Shown here piece by piece: positions 42,576-50,347 of a DNA stretch of 64,000 bases. The stretch spans positions 179,948 to 243,947 of the forward strand of contig JAEUOR010000034.1 in assembly GCA_016790635.1 (NCBI GenBank). The letters are read 5' to 3'. The notes beneath the pieces were generated by a model. It was not told the origin of the DNA. It ran no database searches and saw only the letters and a program-made list of their open reading frames with translations. The stretch is from Burkholderiales bacterium (lineage in GTDB: Bacteria; Pseudomonadota; Gammaproteobacteria; Burkholderiales; JAEUOS01). Numbering within the stretch: position 1 is the stretch's first letter; every line of letters starts with the position of its first letter. The position numbers were made by a program, and so were the translations under genes.

Positions 42576-43405
42576 CCCAGGCTGGGCCGCAACGGCGCGA
42601 GATTGTCGAACTGCGGAACGGTCTTCGCCTTTTGCGCCGCCGCGGCGCGCGCGATGTCGTCCAGGCTGAAGATGCCCGGTTGCAGCGCATTCAGATACGC
42701 AAAGGACTCCGCGACCGAGTGGTCGCGCGAGTAGCCGATCATCTCCTTGCTCGCCGCCACGGCCAGGGGCGCCTTGGTCGCGATGCGCCGTGCCACCTCC
42801 AGCGCGGCGGCCACAGCCGCCTCATGCGTCGGCAAGACCGCGTTGACAAAGCCCAGGCGCTCGGCCCTCTCGGCTGTGAGTCGGTCGCCGGTATAGGCCA
42901 GCTCGCGCATGATGGCTTCGGGCAGCTGCTTGGGCATGCGGTTCATGGTGCCGACGTCGGCCATCATCCCCAGGTTGATTTCCTGGATCACGAAGTACGC
43001 GTCAGCCGCGCAGTAGCGCAGGCAGCAGGCCGTGGCCAGATCCACCGCCCCGCCGATGCAACCGCCCTGGATGGCGGCGATGACCGGAAAGCGCGCGTCG
43101 GCGATGGCCGAGAACGACTCCTGCAGGTGCATGAGCTGGCGACGAAAGCGCTCGCGCGCCATCACGTCCGCGGTGCCCAGCGCGTCGGGGCTCGCGAACA
43201 CGCTCAAGTCCATGCCGGCGGAAAAGTGCTTGCCGGTCGAGGAGATGACCGCGGCACGCACCCCGCCGCTCGCGTCGAGTTCGCGCAGGGCGCGCGGAAC
43301 TTCGGCCCAGAATTCGCGCACCATGCTGTTGAAGCGCTGCGGCTGGTTGAGCCGCAGGTGCGCGACCCCGGCGTCGACACTGACCTCGAAACACTGATAG
43401 TCCAT
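42572..43405 (-). CDS. Crotonase/enoyl-CoA hydratase family protein
   Basis: A 277-aa crotonase. It shows VAHLRLNQPQRFNSMV, STGKHFSAGMDLSVF, FPVIAAIQGGCIGGAVDLATACCLRYCA and EINLGMMADVGTMNRMPKQL; the latter region with Asp resembles dienoyl-CoA isomerases (ECH1 type), where this Asp is catalytic. It lies between an SDR of the dienoyl-CoA reductase type (16 bp upstream) and MarR, so the two enzymes may handle double-bond positions of an unsaturated acyl-CoA. Confidence 0.9.
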   Translation of the reverse strand: MDYQCFEVSVDAGVAHLRLNQPQRFNSMVREFWAEVPRALRELDASGGVRAAVISSTGKHFSAGMDLSVFASPDALGTADVMARERFRRQLMHLQESFSAIADARFPVIAAIQGGCIGGAVDLATACCLRYCAADAYFVIQEINLGMMADVGTMNRMPKQLPEAIMRELAYTGDRLTAERAERLGFVNAVLPTHEAAVAAALEVARRIATKAPLAVAASKEMIGYSRDHSVAESFAYLNALQPGIFSLDDIARAAAAQKAKTVPQFDNLAPLRPSLG

Positions 43406-43421
43406 TTGCGTTCTCCCCCTC

Positions 43422-44324
43422 TCAGGTGCGTTGCGCGCGGTCGCGCGCGTTCTGCGCCTCGATAGCCTCGCGCGCCTTTTGCCAGTCGGCGTCCTGCCAG
43501 TGGCGCAGTTCGTAGAAATTGCCGCCCGACCCCATGTGCCCGGCGCCGTCCATCATGATCGACTGGCCTGACAGCCAGTCGCAGCCGCCGCTCATGAGGA
43601 ACGCCGCCAGGTTCTGCAACTCCTCCATCTCGCCGCAGCGCCCCTGCGGGTTGATCTTGGCCGAGCGCGACCCCGGCGTCTCGCCCGGCCCGAGGCGCTT
43701 GCTCATGCCCTCGGTGGGGATCTCGCCCGGGCCCACCGCGTTGATGCGGATGCCGTAGCGCGCCCACTCGGTGGCCAAGGACATGGTCATGCCGTGGATC
43801 GCGCTCTTGCTCATGGCGGAGGGAACAACAAAGGGGCCGCCGTTCAACACCCAGGTGACGATGATCGACATCACCGACTTCATCGGCATGCCCGGCTTCC
43901 AGCCACCCTGCGCCTTGACCTCGTTGATCCAGTGCCGGCCCACTGCATGGGTCACGTAAAACGTGCCGTGCATGACGATGTTGGCGACCGCGTCAAAACC
44001 GCGCGAACTCAAGTCCTCGGTGCGCGAAATGAAGTTGCCGGCGGCGTTGTTGACGAGCCCGGTCAGCCCGCCGTTGGCGAAGATGTCGTCCACCATCTCC
44101 TGCACTGCCGGCGCCTGGCGGATATCGACCGCATAGGTCGCCACCTTGCGCCCGCTCGCGTCTTCCATCTCGCGCGCGGCCGACTTGAGCACTTCGCCGC
44201 GCCGACCGCAGATGACCGCATCCGCCCCCAGGGCGAGGAACTTCTCGGCCATCGCCCGCCCCAGGCCGGTGCCGCCACCGGTGACGAGGATGCGCTGGCC
44301 TTGCAACAAATCGGTCTGGAACAT
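43422..44324 (-). CDS. SDR oxidoreductase, 2,4-dienoyl-CoA reductase-like
   Basis: The start at 44324 (MFQTDLLQGQRILVTGGGTG) gives 300 aa. The NAD(P)-binding loop is TGGGTGLG and NNAAG is intact. The usual YxxxK dyad reads S169-AMS-K173: the Tyr is missing, as in the DECR family, where another Tyr serves. GPGEIPTEGMSKRLGP and the C-terminal LSGQSIMMDGAGHM fit peroxisomal/mitochondrial-type dienoyl-CoA reductases. It is coupled with the dienoyl-CoA-isomerase-like crotonase downstream and is divergent from the TetR gene. Confidence 0.87.
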   Translation of the reverse strand: MFQTDLLQGQRILVTGGGTGLGRAMAEKFLALGADAVICGRRGEVLKSAAREMEDASGRKVATYAVDIRQAPAVQEMVDDIFANGGLTGLVNNAAGNFISRTEDLSSRGFDAVANIVMHGTFYVTHAVGRHWINEVKAQGGWKPGMPMKSVMSIIVTWVLNGGPFVVPSAMSKSAIHGMTMSLATEWARYGIRINAVGPGEIPTEGMSKRLGPGETPGSRSAKINPQGRCGEMEELQNLAAFLMSGGCDWLSGQSIMMDGAGHMGSGGNFYELRHWQDADWQKAREAIEAQNARDRAQRT

Positions 44325-44402
44325 GGGTATGTTGGGCGATGGTCGGGAAAAGGCCCGTATCATAGGCGCCCCGCGCTCGATTGCCCGACTCGGATTCGCA
44401 CC

Positions 44403-45110
44403 TTGGCCCGCCGTCCCGTTACCGCCGCTCCCGCCGCTTTCCCGACGCCCGGCGCTGCCGCACCCGCCGCGCGCGCGCCGGATGCGCCCGTCTCCCGGGA
44501 GTCACTCCTGCGGCCGCGCAAGAAGCCCATGCAAAGCCGTTCGCGCGTGACCGTCGATGCGATCATCGAGGCCGCCGGGAAACTGTTCGTCAAGAACGGC
44601 TACGCCAACACCACCACCAACCACATTGCCGAATTCGCCGGGGTATCGGTCGGGTCGCTCTACGAGTACTTTCCCAACAAGGGGTCGATCCTGGCGGCCC
44701 TGTTGCAGCGCCAGGTCGACAACACCATCCTCACCATGCGCACGCGTCTGGATGAAGTGCGCGGCCGGCCTCTGGAAGAGGTGGTGCGTGCCATCGCGCG
44801 CGCCGGCATCGAGGCGCACTATCGCGAACTCGACCTGAACCGCCTCCTCATCGCCGGCATGACCCGCGTGGCGCAATGGCGCCAGATGGAAAAGGTGTCC
44901 TTCTCGGTCGCAGCGCTGATGCGCGACGCACTGGCCCACCTGATCGCCGACCCGGTGCGCCTCGAGCACGCCGCCTTCACTGTCGAAACCGTGTTCGAGG
45001 CGCTCTTGCACCGTACCATCCTGTTCGCCCATCGCCTGCCGGCCTATCCGCTGGAAGCGGAGATCGCCGCGGTCCTGACCGGCTACCTGCGGCCCTGGTG
45101 CGAGCGCTGA
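44403..45110 (+). CDS. TetR-family transcriptional regulator
   Basis: The helix-turn-helix is VDAIIEAAGKLFVKNGYANTTTNHIAEFAGVSVGSLYEYFPNKGSILAALL, typical TetR with the conserved YxYFPNK. The family motif RKKPMQSRSRVTV begins before the only in-frame ATG (44529, 193 aa), so I use the TTG at 44403 (235 aa, Ala/Pro-rich N-terminus); this start is uncertain and has no good ribosome-binding site. It is divergent from the dienoyl-CoA reductase gene and upstream of a lipase-like gene, either of which it may control. Confidence 0.85.
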   Translation: MARRPVTAAPAAFPTPGAAAPAARAPDAPVSRESLLRPRKKPMQSRSRVTVDAIIEAAGKLFVKNGYANTTTNHIAEFAGVSVGSLYEYFPNKGSILAALLQRQVDNTILTMRTRLDEVRGRPLEEVVRAIARAGIEAHYRELDLNRLLIAGMTRVAQWRQMEKVSFSVAALMRDALAHLIADPVRLEHAAFTVETVFEALLHRTILFAHRLPAYPLEAEIAAVLTGYLRPWCER

Positions 45111-45141
45111 CGGCGCGATCGATCAACAAAGGGAGACGAGC

Positions 45142-46569
45142 ATGGCACGCCAGGTCCTGATCGTCCACGGCTGGAGCGACAACTCGGACTCGTTCAAACC
45201 CTTGGCCGAGTTCCTCAAGGCCGCCGGTTTCGACGCCAAACTCCTGTGGCTGGGCGACTACATCTCGATGGACGATGACGTCCGCGTCGACGATGTGGGC
45301 ATGCGCATGGGCGAGGTCATTAAGGCCATGCAAGCCCAAGGCAAGCTCAACGCTTCGTTCGACATGATCGTCCACAGCACCGGCGCTCTCGTGGCACGGT
45401 CGTGGCTCACCACGTGGTACCGCGGCCAGGCGGACAAGGCACCGCTCAAGCGCCTCATCATGCTGGCGCCGGCCAACCATGGCTCCAAACTGGCCGCCGT
45501 GGGAAAAAGCATGCTGGGGCGCATCGTCAAGGGCTACGGCAACTGGTTTCAAACCGGGCAGTCGATGTTGAACGACCTGGAACTCTCCAGCCCCTTCCAG
45601 TGGGAACTCGCGCAACGCGATCTGCTCGTGCCGCCCGGCGGGACCACCGGCCACACCTACGGCGAACACGCCGTGTGGCCCTTTGTCATCGTCGGCACCC
45701 ATCCTTACGCCGGCATGCTGCGCAAGATCGTCAACGAGGACGGCGGCGACGGCACGGTGCGAGTGTGTGCGGCCAACCTGCCGGCGCGCGGCGTGACCAT
45801 CGATTTTGGCCGCGGCGACACCGAGGCCGAGATGCGCGTCTGGGATGCGCGCATGGACTTCGACATTCCCCTGGCGGTCCTGCCGACGCGCACCCACGCC
45901 TCGGTCATCGACCCCGAGCGCGCCGCCGAGGACAACCAGGAGGACATCGCCGAGACCGCTGAGGAAAAAGCAGTCCTCGGCCAATGCATCCTCGAAGCCC
46001 TCAACTGCGCGACCTTCGCCCGGTATCAGCAGATTTCAACCCAGTGGAACACCCTGTCGGAAGCCACCGCCGACCGCCGCCTGCAAAACCCGGAAAGCGA
46101 CCAGAGCGCCTTCTATCACCAGTACCTGCAGGTCAACACCTACGTGGTCGATGACCACGGCAAACCGGTCAACGACTACTTTCTGGAGTTCTACAGCTCC
46201 GCCGACGCGCAGCACGACGAGGCCAACTCATTCCTGCATTCGCAGGTGATCCGCGCCGTAAAGAACAATGCCGTCAACCCCGCGCTGCGCAACCTGTACT
46301 TCGACCGCACGCAACTGGTGGACGGCTATTACAAGCGCCTGCCGGCGGGCACCAGCCCGGTGCTCTACATGTCCATCTCGGCCGCCGCGCCAGGAAAAAA
46401 CATCAACTACTTCGACCCCGACACCAACAAGGCCAAGCGCTTTGTCATGGTGCACCTGGAGGATGATCCGACCAGGCGCTGGTTGAAGCGCAACGCGACG
46501 CACTATGTGCAGATCGTGATACCACGACGTCAGGTAGAGGGCGTGTTCAGGCTCAAGCGATTCGGCTGA
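45142..46569 (+). CDS. Lipase/esterase-like alpha/beta hydrolase with extra C-terminal domain
   Basis: A 475-aa protein, GGGAGA before the ATG. The first 280 residues are an alpha/beta hydrolase: HGW oxyanion element (9-11), nucleophile Ser79 in IVHSTGAL, and LIMLAPANHGS as in PGAP1/triacylglycerol-lipase-like proteins; the acid and His are probably Asp215-Gly/His region further on (THASVID). Residues about 300-475 form a separate beta-rich domain (VDDHGKPVNDYFLEFY; LVDGYYKRLPAGTSPVLYMSISAAAPG) that I cannot name. No signal peptide. Cytosolic, or exported by another route; phospholipase-like activity is possible. Confidence 0.75.
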   Translation: MARQVLIVHGWSDNSDSFKPLAEFLKAAGFDAKLLWLGDYISMDDDVRVDDVGMRMGEVIKAMQAQGKLNASFDMIVHSTGALVARSWLTTWYRGQADKAPLKRLIMLAPANHGSKLAAVGKSMLGRIVKGYGNWFQTGQSMLNDLELSSPFQWELAQRDLLVPPGGTTGHTYGEHAVWPFVIVGTHPYAGMLRKIVNEDGGDGTVRVCAANLPARGVTIDFGRGDTEAEMRVWDARMDFDIPLAVLPTRTHASVIDPERAAEDNQEDIAETAEEKAVLGQCILEALNCATFARYQQISTQWNTLSEATADRRLQNPESDQSAFYHQYLQVNTYVVDDHGKPVNDYFLEFYSSADAQHDEANSFLHSQVIRAVKNNAVNPALRNLYFDRTQLVDGYYKRLPAGTSPVLYMSISAAAPGKNINYFDPDTNKAKRFVMVHLEDDPTRRWLKRNATHYVQIVIPRRQVEGVFRLKRFG

Positions 46570-46601
46570 CGACGCGCAGAGGCATGGTCACCGCCGGCAA
46601 T

Positions 46602-47408
46602 TCAGCCGTCGCGCCACACCGCCTTGCGCTTGTTCACGAACGCGTCCACGCCCTCACGGCCGTCCGGGTCCTGGAGATTGCAGGTCATGGTGCGGCCGGC
46701 CAGGTCGTAGGCATCGCTTAGGCTCAGGTCCGCCTGCTTGTAGAAGGCTTGCTTGCCCAGCGCGATGGCCGCGCCGCTCTTGGCCTTGATCGCGTCGGTG
46801 AACTTGGCGACTTCGGCATCCAGCGCTTCGGCCGGCACGACGCGGTTGACGAGTCCCCAGGCGAGCGCGGTCTGCGCGTCGATCAGGTCGCCGGTGACGA
46901 GCATTTCCATGGCGCGCTTGCGGTTGACGTTGCGCACCACGCCCACCGCCGGGGTCGAGCAGAACAGGCCGTTGTGGATGCCGGAGAGGGCGAACTTTGC
47001 TTCTGGTACCGCCACCGCCAGGTCGCACATGGAGACCAGCTGGCAGCCGGCCGCCGCTGCCACGCCGTGCACGCGCGCGATGACCGGTTGCGGCAGGCCG
47101 ACGATGGCCTGCATCATTGCGGCGCAGTCGTCGAAGAGTTTTTGCTGCCACGCCGGGTCCGGGTGGGCGTGGATTTCCTTCATGTCGTGGCCGGCGCAAA
47201 AGCCGCGTCCGGCGCCGGCGATGACGACCGCGCGCACCGAGGTGTCGGTGGCGATGGCGGCGAGTTCGGTGCGAACGGCGGCGATCATTTCGGAGGACAG
47301 CGGGTTTAAGCGGTCGCCGCGATTAAGCGTCAGGGTGGCGACGCCATCGGCGTCGCTGCGCAGGACCAGGGGACGTGCCAGGGCTTCGGCGGAGACGGGG
47401 GCGTTCAT
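46602..47408 (-). CDS. Enoyl-CoA hydratase family protein (EchA-like)
   Basis: The start at 47408 (MNAPVSAEALARPLVLRSDADGVATLTLNRGDRLNPLS) gives 268 aa. Crotonase elements are GAGRGFCAGHDMKEIHAHPD, QPVIARVHGVAAAAGCQLVSMCDLAVA and FALSGIHNGLFCSTPAVGV. The GHDMKE and GLFCSTP segments are typical of ECHDC3-like enoyl-CoA hydratases, which lack the usual Glu pair. It lies 11 bp downstream of an acyl-CoA synthetase gene, suggesting a two-gene unit for fatty or branched acyl-CoA handling. Confidence 0.9.
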   Translation of the reverse strand: MNAPVSAEALARPLVLRSDADGVATLTLNRGDRLNPLSSEMIAAVRTELAAIATDTSVRAVVIAGAGRGFCAGHDMKEIHAHPDPAWQQKLFDDCAAMMQAIVGLPQPVIARVHGVAAAAGCQLVSMCDLAVAVPEAKFALSGIHNGLFCSTPAVGVVRNVNRKRAMEMLVTGDLIDAQTALAWGLVNRVVPAEALDAEVAKFTDAIKAKSGAAIALGKQAFYKQADLSLSDAYDLAGRTMTCNLQDPDGREGVDAFVNKRKAVWRDG

Positions 47409-47419
47409 GATGGGACTCC

Positions 47420-49057
47420 TTATTCGATCGCGGCGGCCGAACGGGCACGCTCGCGCAGTGCGAACTTCTGGATCTTGCCGGTCGAGGTCTTGGGCAGTTC
47501 GCCGAAGATCACGCGCTTGGGTACCTTGAAGCGCGCCATCTGCGCGCGGCAGTGCTCGATGATCTCGGCTTCGGTGACAGTGGCGCCGGCTTTCAATTCG
47601 ACGAAGGCGCAGGGCGTCTCGCCCCACTTGGGGTCGGGGGTGGCGACGACCGCGCAGGCCATCACGGCCGCATGCCCGTAGATCACGTCCTCGACCTCGA
47701 TCGACGAGATGTTCTCGCCGCCCGAGATGATCACGTCCTTGCTGCGGTCGCGGATCTTGACGTAGCCGTCCGGGTGCATGACGGCGAGGTCGCCGGTGTG
47801 GAACCAGCCGCCGGCAAAGGCCTCGCGCGTGGCCTTTTCGTTCTTGAGGTAGCCCTTCATCGCGATGTTGCCGCGGAACATGATCTCGCCCATGGTCTCG
47901 CCGTCGGCCGGCACCGGCTTCATCGTATCGGGGTCGAGCACCGTGATGGCTTCCTGCAGCGTGTACGGCACACCCTGGCGGCCCATCAGGCGCACGCGCT
48001 CGGTCACGGGGAGGTCGGCCCACTCCGGCAGCTTGGCGCACACCGAGGCCGGGCCGTAGACCTCGGTCAGGCCGTACACATGGGTCAGGTCGAAGCCCAT
48101 CTTCTCCATGCCCTCGATCATGGCGCCGGGCGGCGCGGCGCCGGCCACCATCGCGCTCACCTTGTGGGTGATGCCGGCGCGCTGTTCGGCCGGCGCGTTG
48201 ATGATGGTGCTGTGGACGATCGGCGCGCCGCAATAATGGCTGACACGATGTTCGCGGATGGCGTCGAGGATCGCCTTCGCCTCGACCCGGCGCAGGCACA
48301 CGTTGACCCCGGCCAGCGCAGCCAGGGTCCACGGGAAGCACCAGCCGTTGCAGTGGAACATCGGCAGGGTCCACAGGTAGACGGCAAAGTGCGGCATGCC
48401 CCACACCACCGCGTTGGAGGTGGCGTTCAAATACGCGCCGCGGTGATGCGTGACCACACCCTTGGGATTGCCGGTGGTCCCTGAGGTGTAGTTGAGGGCG
48501 ATGGCGTCCCATTCATCCGCGGGCGGCGACCAGGCGAAGCCCGCGTCGCCGCCGGCGATGAAGGCCTCGTACTCGACGCTGCCGATGCGCTCGCCGGGTC
48601 CGTCGTAGAGAGCATCGTCCACATCGATGACAAGCGGCTTGACCTTCGCCTGCGCCAAGGCCTTGGCCATGGTGGCGGAGAACTCGCGATCGACGATCAC
48701 GACGCTGGTCTCGCTGTGATCGAGCATGAAGGCGATCGCGGCGGCATCCAGCCGGGTATTGAGGGAATTCAGGATCGCGCCGGTCATGGGCACGCCGAAA
48801 TGCGCCTCGACCATGGCCGGAATGTTGGGCAGCATGACAGCCACCGTGTCGCCGGTGCGAACGCCGCGCGCCGCCAGGGCCGCGGCCAGGCGCACGCACC
48901 GCTCGTAGGTCTCGCGCCAGGACCGGCGCGTGGCACCGTGCACCACCGCCAGGCGATCCGGGTATACCCGGGCGGTGCGCGCGATGAAGGAGAGAGGCGT
49001 CAACGCGACATGGTTGGCCGGCGTTTTGGGAAGACCTTCGTCGAAGATGTTGCTCAT
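47420..49057 (-). CDS. Acyl-CoA synthetase (AMP-forming)
   Basis: The start at 49057 (MSNIFDEGLPKTPANHVALTPLSF) has AGGAAGG upstream; the product is 545 aa. ANL motifs are LNYTSGTTGNPKGVVTHHRG, YGLTEVYGP, GWFHTGDLAVMHPDGYVKIRDR, SKDVIISGGENIS and the catalytic Lys in PKTSTGKIQK. Length and the FHCNGWCFPW segment place it in the medium/long-chain acyl-CoA synthetase group common in beta-oxidation clusters. It is co-directional with the ECHDC3-like crotonase downstream and divergent (47 bp) from the DUF3108 gene. Confidence 0.93.
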   Translation of the reverse strand: MSNIFDEGLPKTPANHVALTPLSFIARTARVYPDRLAVVHGATRRSWRETYERCVRLAAALAARGVRTGDTVAVMLPNIPAMVEAHFGVPMTGAILNSLNTRLDAAAIAFMLDHSETSVVIVDREFSATMAKALAQAKVKPLVIDVDDALYDGPGERIGSVEYEAFIAGGDAGFAWSPPADEWDAIALNYTSGTTGNPKGVVTHHRGAYLNATSNAVVWGMPHFAVYLWTLPMFHCNGWCFPWTLAALAGVNVCLRRVEAKAILDAIREHRVSHYCGAPIVHSTIINAPAEQRAGITHKVSAMVAGAAPPGAMIEGMEKMGFDLTHVYGLTEVYGPASVCAKLPEWADLPVTERVRLMGRQGVPYTLQEAITVLDPDTMKPVPADGETMGEIMFRGNIAMKGYLKNEKATREAFAGGWFHTGDLAVMHPDGYVKIRDRSKDVIISGGENISSIEVEDVIYGHAAVMACAVVATPDPKWGETPCAFVELKAGATVTEAEIIEHCRAQMARFKVPKRVIFGELPKTSTGKIQKFALRERARSAAAIE

Positions 49058-49104
49058 GGCGCGCCTTCCTGGCAGGCGATCGATGGACGGGGGACACTCA
49101 CCGT

Positions 49105-50271
49105 ATGATGGGCATTGTAATGAACTCCCGCCGCGACCAGGACGCGATTTTTCGCCCGACCACGCCGCAATTGCCCGTGCGCATTGCGATCGCGGCCGCG
49201 GGTTCGCTGGTGGTCCACGCCCTGTTTGTCGGCGGCGCGATGCGCGGCCTGGCAGACGTGTTCCGCTGGCAGTCCAATGCCGAACCGCCGCCACTCGTGG
49301 TCAGCGCGCGCCTGGTCGAAGTCGCCCCGCCGGCACCGGCGCCCGTGGCGCAAGCACGTGCGCCAGCAGCCAAGCCGAAGCCGCGCATCGCCAGACCGGC
49401 ACCGGTTGCGGCACCGGTGTTGCCGACCCCGCCTCGGGAGACGGCGCGCGCCGATGCGCCACCTGCCGCGCCCGACGCGCCGGCCAGCGCCGAGAAGTCC
49501 GCCGCGGCCGATGCCGGGTCTGCGCCGGCGAGCGCCGAATCGGCGCCGCAAACCGCCGCTCCCGCTCCGCCTCCAGCCAGTGCGGAGCCTGCAACGTCGG
49601 CGCCCGCCCGCTCCGTGCGCACCTCGGCATTGCCGCCCTCTGCACAAATACGCTTCGAAGTCACGGTCGAGTCCAACAACAGCAAGATCGCGGCGCTGCA
49701 AACCTGGTCCATGGCCGACGGCCGCTATCGCATCACCTTCGCCGCCGAAGTGCGCGCCCTGTTCTTCTCCCTCGGATCGATGAGCCTGGAAAGCCAGGGC
49801 GTCATCGCCGCCGCGGGGTTGCGGCCGGAACGCTATGTCGATGTGCGCAACCGCCGCCGCAGCACCGTCAACATCGCCGCCAACGAGAAGTCCGCGGAGA
49901 TCGAGGAAGCCAACGGCAATCGCAAGTCCGTTCTCCTGGCCGGACAGGCGGCCGACATCATGAGCCTCACCTATGACCTGGCATTCAACCCGGACATCGG
50001 CATCGGCACGCCGTTCACGCTGATCAACCGCGAGCGACTCGAAGAGGTGCGCTTGGTCGAGGCGCGCGACGAGGTCCTCATCACCGAAGCGGGCAACCTC
50101 AACACGCGCTATTTCGAGTTCCGCCGTCCCGACGGAACAAGCGGCATCCAGGTGTGGCTGGCCATCGAGCGCCAGTGGCTGCCGGCGCGCATCCGGCTGG
50201 CGGGACGTGACGGCGGACTCAACATGGTCGCCACCGCCTACGACACGTCACCAGCTCCCGAGCGCAGGTAA
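49105..50271 (+). CDS. DUF3108-domain membrane-anchored protein with Pro/Ala-rich linker
   Basis: A 388-aa protein. A single hydrophobic helix ([20 protein letters not shown], residues about 27-46) anchors it in the inner membrane. A TonB-like Pro/Ala-rich linker ([12 protein letters not shown]; residues about 68-185) spans the periplasm, and residues about 190-385 form the DUF3108 beta-domain ([49 protein letters not shown]). The family is widespread next to envelope and purine-biosynthesis genes in betaproteobacteria; its function is unknown. It precedes valS with a hairpin between. Confidence 0.87.
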   Translation: MMGIVMNSRRDQDAIFRPTTPQLPVRIAIAAAGSLVVHALFVGGAMRGLADVFRWQSNAEPPPLVVSARLVEVAPPAPAPVAQARAPAAKPKPRIARPAPVAAPVLPTPPRETARADAPPAAPDAPASAEKSAAADAGSAPASAESAPQTAAPAPPPASAEPATSAPARSVRTSALPPSAQIRFEVTVESNNSKIAALQTWSMADGRYRITFAAEVRALFFSLGSMSLESQGVIAAAGLRPERYVDVRNRRRSTVNIAANEKSAEIEEANGNRKSVLLAGQAADIMSLTYDLAFNPDIGIGTPFTLINRERLEEVRLVEARDEVLITEAGNLNTRYFEFRRPDGTSGIQVWLAIERQWLPARIRLAGRDGGLNMVATAYDTSPAPERR

Positions 50272-50286
50272 AATTCTTGCATTGCA

Positions 50287-50314
50287 GCAAGGGCGCGCGG
50301 TTGCGCGCCCTTGC
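50287..50314 (+). terminator. Strong hairpin between DUF3108 gene and valS
   Basis: A perfect 12-bp GC-rich stem (50287-50298 with 50303-50314) closes a GGTT loop and is followed by CGTTCTT. It lies 15 bp after the DUF3108 stop and 33 bp before the valS start, so it acts either as a weak-U terminator or as a structured valS leader. Confidence 0.6.
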
Positions 50315-50347
50315 CGTTCTTCGACCGTGCCTACCCTTCCCTCCCCC

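Noticed and set aside
46563..46608. CGGCTGA/TCAGCCG inverted repeat between convergent genes as terminator
   Set aside because: Only 7 bp with a 32-nt loop and no T tract; too weak to annotate.
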